Shown: positions 55,736-64,000 of the stretch, in pieces
Numbering within the stretch: the first letter of the stretch is position 1
Layout of the letters: the number at the start of each line of letters is the position of its first letter
From: Macrostomum hystrix
Taxonomy: Eukaryota > Platyhelminthes > Macrostomidae
Assembly (NCBI GenBank): GCA_950097015.1
Contig: CATNEN010000038.1
Coordinates: forward strand, 26,511,001-26,575,000
Reading direction: 5' to 3'
DNA length: 64,000 bases
Translations under genes and position numbers: made by a program
Notes under the pieces: model-generated
The model's input: only the letters and a program-made list of their open reading frames with translations
The model's database searches: none
Told to the model about the DNA's origin: nothing

Positions 55736-56596
55736 AGCGCATGATGTTCAGTTTTTTTATTGTTCTAAATGCATTATTTATCGATTTTCTATTTGATCAA
55801 ATGTATGATTTGTCCAATGCTTCTAGTGGTAAACAAATGCTAAAATCGGGGAATTGTATTGTATATTTTACCTTAGATTAGGACTTAATCGCTTTTGTTC
55901 AGGAGAGCTCAGAAAATGTGTGGCTGTCGGTAGATTTTTGACAGCAGATTAATGGTCTAATCCGCTGAGCAGCTGACAAAACATTCAGGGATTTTACTAA
56001 ATTTTCTGACGATAACCTTGAGCTATAGAAATTAGTTTTCTGATTGAGAAGTGCAGAGAAATTTGGCGTACACTAGCCAAACTCGGTCGAATTCTCTGTC
56101 CTTGGGAGCAAAATTTCATTTCAAGTTTATTCATCACTTGTTGTTTTCAAATCTCCCTGATCAATGCCGTCAGTTTGGCAAGTCCATAATTTTCAGATGT
56201 CATACGGTATGGGTTGTCAATTAAAGATTAACTGTAAATTAACTCTAAATTATACATCTCTTCAAATAAAAAATTCTATAAATTGCGTGTTCCGTAATAT
56301 TTAAAACACGTTTTGTTTAAATAAATTTGAAAAAAAAGTATATTTACATGGCATATTAACAAAACAGACAGGAACCTACTGAAAAAGACAGCTAAAACTA
56401 TATTGGGATCCGTAAATAAATACGTTTGCTATAGTAACAATGAATAATTCAATAAACAATAGCAAACGTTTAGAATTCATTGTCACAACGTTTAAATAAT
56501 ATAATAGCTATAATTAGCGCGCTAGCTCTCAAAGACACTAAGTGTAACAACAATGGATTTAAGCTCGCGCATACATCAGAAAAATGTGGGAAAATA
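55736..56596. other. Intergenic stretch
   Basis: AT-rich; no supported gene, repeat array or RNA gene. Confidence 0.4.
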
Positions 56597-56598
56597 TA

Positions 56599-57367
56599 CG
56601 AGGGGTGTTGCAAAAGTTTCCGGACTAATGCTTATCCTGGTGACAATTCGTGTTTGATTTGGCTGAAAATTGATGTCTATGGTATTCAGCCGTAGAAAAG
56701 ACTTTTCCTAAAATGTTATGCAGCTTAGTCAACCACAGCATACATGAGGGCCAAAATAGGTTGCAACCCTTGGAAGCTGTTGACACGATTTTTCACAAAC
56801 CAAAAGTGAGCGAAAATGAGTCGACCGAAGAATCCATCGGAGTTCGGGTCTAAGGAAAGCTAGCGCTGCACTTTATCATGGCATGCCAACGACAGGGCAA
56901 AACTGCCGATTTCCGATTTCCACCTCTTTGGCCCAATCAAGATGCCAATGCGGGGCGAGATCTTCACAACGCGCCAGGAGGTCATCGAAGCAGCCAACAA
57001 GTCTCTACGTCAGTTCGATGCCAGCTTCTGGGAGTCTGGCTTCGACAAGCTGATTGAGCGCTTCCGAAAATGCATCTCCGTAAATGGCAAATACGTGGAG
57101 CGAGCCAGCAATCAACCTGTGGACGCATCCGGCGATAGAAGCGACAGTGACAGTGATTGGTAGCTGTAACTCGGAAATCGTATTTGATGACTATAATAAT
57201 CTAGTGTACAATCGCTTGTTACTTTGGACCATCAACTCCAAACTTTCTGAAACTTAATAATAATATAAAATACAGTTGCCTGTTCGTATTTTTAATTTTT
57301 TTGCTGAATCAGACTAAAATTATCACCATGACGAGCATTAGTCCGGAAACTTTTGCAACACCCCTCG
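56599..57367 (+). mobile_element. Internally deleted mariner element
   Basis: 769 bp flanked by TA (56597-56598 and 57368-57369). The ends are inverted copies beginning CGAGGGGTGTTGCAAAAG and extending about 33 bases, with further weaker matching. It is shorter than the about 1.3 kb typical of mariner. Confidence 0.9.
56940..57163 (+). pseudogene. Mariner transposase C-terminal remnant
   Basis: The frame encodes PMRGEIFTTRQEVIEAANKS, FWESGFDKLIERFRKCI and NGKYVE, the usual mariner C-terminus, then an acidic tail. It is preceded by FHLFGPIK, related to the YHLF segment. The middle of the enzyme, with most of the catalytic core, is missing. Confidence 0.8.
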
Positions 57368-57369
57368 TA

Positions 57370-57715
57370 AATTTGTGCTAAAAAATAATTAATTAAGGGT
57401 TCTTTCGACAAATCACCGCGGAAAAAAAGTAGAACAGCTGTTTTGTCAATCCAAGAGACTTACAATGAGATTGCTCTCGTGTCTCATGTCTCATCTACAC
57501 TTGGCGAGGAAAAATAGCAGCTATACTCAATGAGTCAGTCAGTCGTTCTTCAAAAAAAGTAAAAAAATAACAGTATTCATATAAAGAAATGAATACAAGT
57601 CTAAACAAACACATTATGTTTAAGTGACACGACATGGACTTGCCCTGATAGAAGTCCAAGTCTCGTTACCCCCCCCCCCCAACCAGCTCCTAGGTAACTA
57701 GCTGATCACACTCGG
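57370..57715. other. Intergenic stretch
   Basis: AT-rich with a homopolymer C run at about 57669. No gene seen. Confidence 0.4.
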
Positions 57716-57719
57716 CGCG

Positions 57720-57940
57720 CCGAAATTTCCATGCCTGGAATGAGAATGGAGGTCACAATTTGTCGCGCTATTGTGCGGCGCATTGGAAGGCTGCGTACGG
57801 CTGTTCAGTCCATGGACTGGGGAGGGGACGCCACACCCACCCTTAATTCCCTCGAGGGCACACATTTTTACATTGGAGTCAAGAATCGAACCCCCGACCT
57901 TCGAGTCGTGAGTCCGATTTTCTAACCAAATGGTTCCGAC
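57720..57940 (-). mobile_element. tRNA-derived SINE, family 1
   Basis: On the minus strand it has a B box complementary to AATCGAACCCCCGACC and the palindrome CAGTCCATGGACTG at 57806-57819. It lies just after the GPCR stop codon, so it may be part of that gene's 3'-UTR. Confidence 0.7.
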
Positions 57941-57978
57941 CCCTTTCCTGTAGGAAGCCGTCTCATGAACATGACTAT

Positions 57979-58061
57979 CTAATCGCAAGTCTTACCGTAA
58001 ATAGGTGTAAACATCTTATCGAATGCGTTCCGTTCCAGTCTTCTAGTAGAGTTTGTAGAAA

Positions 58062-58110
<49 letters not shown>

Positions 58111-61100
58111 ATTGCTGTTCGAAAAGCTTCGACTCGAAGCGGAAGCAGAAGCGGACGCCACTACGGCGGCGGCTGCGGCGATGGCCGACGCGGTGGCCAT
58201 TGTATGCTCAGCAGCAACTGCAGGATGGGCCTGTCGCAGCAGCTGCTGCATTGGTATCATCTGGTAGTGGCACGCCGCCCTCTGCTGCTGCTGGCGCTGG
58301 TGGAATTGCAGAGGATTGTACAACTGCTGCTGCTGCTGCCTTTGACGCCGCCGCCGGCGCCACTTCAAAAGGCACGGACAGCGTTTGCCGATGAGTCTGC
58401 TGCAGTGCTTGCTGAACATGCCTGCGCGACAAAATGATTGAGTTCGACTCAATTCGTATAGCAGACTCTATAGCAGACCAAGAGGTAGTGGAGTGACAGG
58501 AGAGGCTGTGGAGTGACAGGAGAAGCTGTGGAGTGACAGGAGAGGCTGTGGAGTGACAGGAGAAGCTGTGGAGTGACAGGAGAGGCTTGGAGCGACAGGA
58601 GAGGCTGTGGAGTGACAGGAGAAGCTGTGGAGTGACAGGAGAGGCTGTGGAGCGACAGGAGAGGCTGTGGAGCGACAGGAGAGGCTGTGGAGTGACAGGA
58701 GAAGCTGTGGAGTGACAGGAGAAGCTGTGGAGTGACAGGAGAAGCTGTGGAGTGACAGGAGAGGCTGTGGAGCGACAGGAGAGGCTGTGGAGTGACAGGA
58801 GAGGCTGTGGAGTGACAGGAGAAGCTGTGGAGTGACAGGAGAGGCTTGGAGCGACAGGAGAGGCTGTGGAGTGACAGGAGAGGCTGTGGAGTGACAGGAG
58901 AAGCTGTGGAGTGACAGGAGAGGCTGTGGAGCGACAGGAGAGGCTGTGGAGCGACAGGAGAGGCTGTGGAGTGACAGGAGAAGCTGTGGAGTGACAGGAG
59001 AAGCTGTGGAGTGACAGGAGAGGCTGTGGAGCGACAGGAGAGGCTGTGGAGTGACAGGAGAGGCTGTGGAGTGACAGGAGAGGCTGTGGAGTGTGACAGG
59101 AGAGGCTGTGGAGTGACAGGTGAGGCAGTGGAGTGACAAGAAAGGCAGTGGAGTGACATTGAAGTCAGTCTTTGTGCTGTATCTATCTGTTTCTGAAGCC
59201 GTTACTAATTTAAACACACTCAATGTATCTATGAGTTTCTGAAGCCGTTACTAATTAAACACACTGCATGTGTCTATGAGTTTCTGAAGCCGTTACTAAT
59301 TAAACACACTGCATGTGTCTATGAGTTTCTGAAGCCGTTACTAATTAAACACACTGCATGTGTCTATGAGTTTCTGAAGCCGTTACTAATTAAACACACT
59401 GCATGTGTCTATGAGTTTCTGAAGCCGTTACTAATTAAACACACTGCATGTATCTATGAGTTTCTGAAGCCGTTACTAATTAAACACACTGCATGTATCT
59501 ATGAGTTTCTGAAGCCGTTACTAATTTAAACACACTGCATGTATCTATGAGTTTCTGAAGCCGTTAGTAATTTAAACACACTGCTTTCAAATTTCAAATC
59601 TGTTAATCTCGCGACCTTCTGTCAGTCTTTCACTGTGAAACCGGTTCCCCAGCTAATTAATATTCTTTGCTCTATTTGCTCTTCGCAAGGAAACGGATAT
59701 TTTTCTGAATCCATATTTGTTCTTAATGACATAGAGCTCTGACTTGCCTGAACATTATCGAGTAATAGCAGGTAGTATTCGGAAATACAACTAATAATTA
59801 TTAGCAAAACATGAGCAATACTAAATAATAATATGCGTATCTAAGAGTTACTTGCTGAAAAGGAAAAGTGCAGCAATGTCAGCCTGCTGATACAATTAGA
59901 CAGTTCTTACCGTAAATAATGGGATTTAGGCACGAGTTGAAGAAGGCGCACGACAGTCCAACGTAGACTAGGTCTGTGCCTTTGTCAGTTCTGAAATATT
60001 GCACGTAATCAAGGCCTGATATTGGATGTCACTTATCAGGTGGCTATTTTTAAACTGCCATATCTTGTGCCATTTTCCATATCCGGTGTGCCATTTTCCC
60101 CATCTGGATTGCCGTTTTCCATATCTGGATTGCCATTTTCCACATATGGATTGCCGTTTTCCCCATCTAGAGTGCCATTTTCCACATCTGGATTGCTTTT
60201 TTTCCCTATCTGGATTGCCGTTTTCCCCATCTAGAGTGCCATTTTCCACATCTGGATTGCCGTTTTCCCCATCTGGATTGCCGTTTTCCCCATCTAGAGT
60301 GCCATTTTCCACATCTGGATTTCCGTTTTCCACATCGGGATTGCCGTTTTCTCAAACCTGGATTGCAATTTTCCACATCTGAATTGCCGTTTCATACACC
60401 TAGAAAGCCATTTTCCTTTATGTGTCATTTTCTTATTTGATGTGCCATTTTGTATTTTCGGTGTGCCATTTTCCTCAACAAGAGTGCCACTTTTCATGTT
60501 TAATTAAAAAAGGACTTACAACTCTCGGTTAGGCGAAAATGTGTCCAACAGAGTGACAACCCAGTGTGGTGCCCAGCAAAGTAGAAAGGCGAGAACTAAA
60601 ATAAAATAGTTTTGGGCAGTAAACAAGTAAAATTGTTTAAAATTGCTATTTTTAGAAATCGGGGAATCCCAGCAAGGATATTTTGAAAGGAGAAGCCCTG
60701 AAGGTCGATATCTTGGGGTAAGGTGTGAAAACCGTCCAGCCAATAAGCATCTAGTGGTGTCTTATCGTGCCACAAATTGGAGAAGCGAAGGTGGAGTGTG
60801 GCGTGAACCAAGGATTTTAGATAACAACTAGATTGTCAGACTGGGTCCAAAGCGTGCCTAAAATTTGACTCCGAAAGCAACGCTTCATGCTGATTGGCTG
60901 GTGGGTTTTCACGCCTAGCCACCCCAATCGTGGCGTGAACAGTTAAGTTGGGCTGGAGCATGAAACTGTTTGTTTCATGCTTGTTTTATTAGAAAGCTGA
61001 ATAAATTCTAAATCCATCAAAGCAGAACATTTTTCCTCACCAATGACCGCGGTCATTCGCAGGGTGCAGATGCGAGCGCGTTCAATGTGTCGCGAGTCGC

Positions 61101-61306
61101 TGCGTCTCAAATTTGACACCTTAGACGGTGTGCCTGTGCCACTGCTAGCCAGACAGTGATGAGCTGAACGACTAAAGTCTACTGACTCGGTCAGTGACGC
61201 CGAGAACTGCTGCTGGCAGGTGCAGTTATCTGCAGTTTCGAGGGCGGAATATGGATCAGAGATTTGACTGATGGGAGAGATTGTTGCCATGCCTTGTTCT
61301 GTCTGT
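57979..61306 (-). CDS. Class A GPCR, vasopressin/GnRH-receptor-like, 3' four exons (5' part off the window)
   Basis: Minus-strand exons 61306-61041, 60595-60520, 59990-59911 and 58421-57979 join in consistent phases (1, 2, 1). The first gives most of intracellular loop 3 and the start of helix 6 (RARICTLRMTAVI). The second gives helix 6, VLAFLLCWAPHWVVTLLDTF, with the CWAP motif. The third gives helix 7, ending NSCLNPIIYG (NPxxY). The fourth gives a long cytoplasmic tail with KRCPCLLKW (possible palmitoylated helix 8), Arg-, Ala- and Ser-rich runs and about 16 glutamines. The RTLRMT...CW pattern is typical of the vasopressin/GnRH/CCAP receptor group of Gq-coupled neuropeptide receptors; the exact ligand is unknown. 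Helices 1-5 are not seen in the window. Confidence 0.82.
58480..59145. repeat. 20-bp minisatellite in the GPCR's last intron
   Basis: About 33 copies of GGAGTGACAGGAGAAGCTGT, with GGC/AAGC and TGAC/CGAC variants. Confidence 0.94.
59160..59585. repeat. 45-bp minisatellite in the GPCR's last intron
   Basis: About nine copies of a unit containing TCTATGAGTTTCTGAAGCCG and TTACTAATTAAACACACTGC. Confidence 0.92.
60060..60400. repeat. 21-bp minisatellite between helix 6 and helix 7 exons
   Basis: About 15 copies of GCCGTTTTCCCCATCTGGAT plus T, with variants. In the gene's direction it starts about 120 bases after the 5' splice site at 60519. Confidence 0.9.
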
Positions 61307-61311
61307 CTAAA

Positions 61312-62640
61312 AGGTAGATTAGCTGTCTAACAGTTAAATATGCTGTCTAACAGTTACATATGCTGTCTAACAGTTACATATGTTGTCTAACTGTTACATA
61401 TGCTGTCTAACAGTTACATATGTTGTCTAACAGTTACAAATGCTGTCTAAATGTTACATATTCTGTCTAACAGTTACATATGCTGTCTAACTGTTACATA
61501 TGCTGTCTAACTGTTACATATGCTGTCTAACAGTTACATATGTTGTCTAACTGTTACATATGCTGTCTAACTGTTACATATGCTGTCTAACAGTTACAAA
61601 TGCTGTCTAACAGTTACTTATTCTGTCTAACAGTTACATATGCTGTCTAACTGTTACATATGCTGTCTAACAGTTACATATGCTGTCTAACTGTTACATA
61701 TGCCGTCTAACTGTTACATATGCTGTCTAACTGTTACATATGCTGTCTAACAGTTACATATGCTGTCTAACAGTTACATATGCTGTCTAACAGTTACATA
61801 TGCTGTCTAACAGTTACATATGCTGTCTAACAGTTACATATGCTGTCTAACAGTTACATATGCTGTCTAACTGTTACATATTCTGTCTAACAGTTACATA
61901 TGCTGTCTAACAGTTACATATGTTGTCTAACAGTTACAAATGCTGTCTAACAGTTACATATGCTGTCTAACAGTTACATATGCTGTCTAACTGTTAAATA
62001 TGCTGTCTAACAGTTAAATATGCTGTCTAACTGTTACATATGCTGTCTAACAGTTAAATATGCTGTCTAACTGTTACATATGTTGTCTAACAGTTAAATA
62101 TGCTGTCTAACTGTTACATATGTTGTCTAACAGTTAAATATGCTGTCTAACTGTTACATATGCTGTCTAACTGTTACATATGTTGTCTAACAGTTAAATA
62201 TGCTGTCTAACTGTTACATATGCTGTCTAACAGTTAAATATGCCGTCTAACTGTTACATATGTTGTCTAACAGTTAAATATGCTGTCTAACTGTTACATA
62301 TGCTGTCTAACTGTTACATATGTTGTCTAACAGTTAAATATGCTGTCTAACAGTTAAATATGCTGTCTAACTGTTACATATGCTGTATAACAGTTACATA
62401 TGTTGTCTAACTGTTACATATGCTGTCTAACAGTTACATATGCTGTCTAACAGGCAGATATGCTGTCTAACAGGCAGATATGCTGTCTAACAGGCAGATA
62501 TGCTGTCTAACAGGCAGATATGCTGTCTAACAGGCAGATATGCTGTCTAACAGGCAGATATGCTGTCTAACAGGCAGATATGCTGTCTAACAGGCAGATA
62601 TGCTGTCTAACAGGCAGATATGTTGTCTAACAGAAATACA
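61312..62640. repeat. 20-bp minisatellite next to a GPCR splice acceptor
   Basis: About 66 copies of TGCTGTCTAACAGTTACATA, switching to a CAGGCAGATA-containing variant after 62450. It ends within a few bases of the acceptor at 61307, and its CTGTCTAA core matches the acceptor itself (CTGTCTGTCTAAAAGG). Confidence 0.95.
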
Positions 62641-62794
62641 AGCTGTTTGAGAGGCAGGTGATCGGGTAATATTGTTCTTTTACTTTGGCAAATGAAGAGC
62701 ACGCAAAGTAGGGTAGGGCTGGTAAAGGACAAATAGGTAATAACAGAACAAAGAAATTAGTTTTTTCCATGAGCAATATCTTTGTGTTTACTTG

Positions 62795-62945
62795 TGAGCC
62801 GTCTAATCTGCCTTAGTCTGTTAGCTTCTCGCACCATTCGCTGAGCTCGATTCCGGGCTTGTCGACCATTGAGGACCAAACTCCAAGGCATAGTGAGAGC
62901 TACTGCCTGACGATGAGAAAGTCATGGCAGATGTACACGCCTTAG
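62795..62945 (+). mobile_element. SINE family 2, diverged or truncated copy
   Basis: Retains GAGCTCGATTCCGGG (B-box-like) and TGCCTGACGATGAGAAAGTC with GCAGATGTACACGC, as in the copy at 19583. Confidence 0.6.
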
Positions 62946-63390
62946 GAAATTAAAAAAATGCGATCTACAATCAGTACACCACGTTAACAAGTTGAGATGC
63001 AGAAAAATTTAGCGAAATGGTTCTAGTTTTTCCAGTTTTTAAAATGAAACAAAAAATCTGTTTGAAAATCGGTTAAATTAAACGGAAGTTGTGTTTTTGC
63101 AAGAATTTGTCTCTCGAGGTTCTATACAATTAGCCTCCATGATTAGACCATCCGTAATTTTCTGTGTTAAACCTGTACCTTTGTCTGTCTATTGTACTTC
63201 ACCTTTATCTGCCACACAGTTTCATTGTTCTCATTATTTAGTCCTGCCCTATATATGACGCATCTCCCTTTCTAGAGACAAATGGGGCAGTTATTTTTAG
63301 AGCCGTATTATGTATGCCTGTAGCCATGCAGGAATCACTATTACGAGTATATTAGTATATTTCTGAATCTATTGCATCCATTCCTAGACC
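62946..63390. other. Unique stretch in the GPCR's upstream intron or flank
   Basis: AT-rich; no coding exon of the GPCR recognised. Confidence 0.4.
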
Positions 63391-63394
63391 ACCT

Positions 63395-64000
63395 TCCCTC
63401 TATTCCTCTCCCTCTTTTCCACTCCGTCTATTCCTCTCCCTCTATTCCTCTCCCTCTATTCCTCTCCCTCTTTTCCACTCCCTCTATTCCTCTCCCTCTA
63501 TTCCTCTCCCTCTTTTCCACTCCCTCTATTCCTCTCCCTCTATTTCTCTCCCTCTATTCCTCTCCCTCTATTCCTCACCCTCTATTCCTCCCCCTCTATT
63601 CCTCTCCCTCTATTCCTCTCCCTCTATTCCTCACCCTCTATTCCTCCCCCTCTATTCCTCTCCCTCTATTCCTCTCCATCAATTCCTCACCCTCTATTCC
63701 TCTCCCTCTATTCCTCTCCCTCTATTCCTCTCCGTCTATTCCTCTCCCTCTATTTCTCTCCCTCTATTCCTCTCCCTCTATTCCTCACCCTCTATTCCTC
63801 CCCCTCTATTCCTCTCCCTCTATTCCTCTCCATCAATTCCTCACCCTCTATTCCTCACCCTCTATTCCTCTCACTTTATTCCTCTCCCTCTATTCCTCTC
63901 CCTCTATTCCTCTCCCTATTCATCTCCCTTTATTCCTCTCGCTCTATTCCTCCCCCTCTATTCCTCTCCCTCTATTCATCTCCCTTTATTCCTCTCGCTC
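63395..64000. repeat. 14-bp pyrimidine minisatellite, running off the right edge
   Basis: About 43 copies of CTATTCCTCTCCCT and variants, continuing to the end of the window. Confidence 0.93.

Noticed and set aside
58063..58437. Leucine-rich plus-strand frame
   Set aside because: Antisense of the polyglutamine GPCR tail exon.

Overview
The window is animal nuclear DNA. Genes are split by GT-AG introns with consistent reading phase, and there are tRNA-derived SINEs, an LTR retrotransposon, Tc1/mariner elements and very abundant minisatellites. The gene families (CD36/SCARB receptors, a JIP3/JIP4 scaffold, a class A neuropeptide-type GPCR, a CK1-like kinase) are metazoan. A spiralian such as a repeat-rich free-living flatworm would fit, but the species cannot be fixed from the sequence alone.

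Layout. 1-6060 (+): a three-exon CD36-like receptor whose first intron holds a secreted LamG-like reading frame with a frameshift near its end. 6.1-8.4 kb: intergenic pyrimidine repeats. 8.4-14.5 kb: a mobile-element island holding a decayed Tc1 copy with intact ends, a 1.16 kb P-like element with an intact spliced THAP gene, a possible small gene fragment, and a Crypton-like tyrosine-recombinase element. 14.9-21.2 kb (+): a second, four-exon CD36-like receptor. 21.2-23.5 kb: AT-rich spacer. 23.6-52.6 kb (+): a complete JIP3/JIP4 (SPAG9/MAPK8IP3-type) gene of 14 coding exons, about 1319 residues. Its third intron carries a young Ty3/gypsy-like LTR element on the minus strand. Its tenth intron contains a whole CK1-like kinase gene on the minus strand. 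52.6-57.9 kb: repeats, SINEs and an internally deleted mariner. 58.0-61.3 kb (-): the last four exons of a vasopressin/GnRH-like GPCR whose 5' part lies beyond the right edge.

The most striking feature is the minisatellites. About 26 arrays, each with its own unit of roughly 14-45 bp, fill roughly 21 kb, or one third of the window. Most long introns have a private array, and in many the array starts within about 150 bases of the 5' splice site. The two CD36 paralogues share no intron positions, and most of their introns follow a CAG codon. Other notable points are the 16-bp direct repeats bracketing the tyrosine recombinase, the perfect 8-bp target duplication around the THAP element, an exact 255-bp duplication around the LTR element, and a dispersed octamer GTCTATGG found about nine times more often than chance.

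All exon borders were worked out by eye from splice motifs, phase and remembered family similarity. No alignment or transcript was available.
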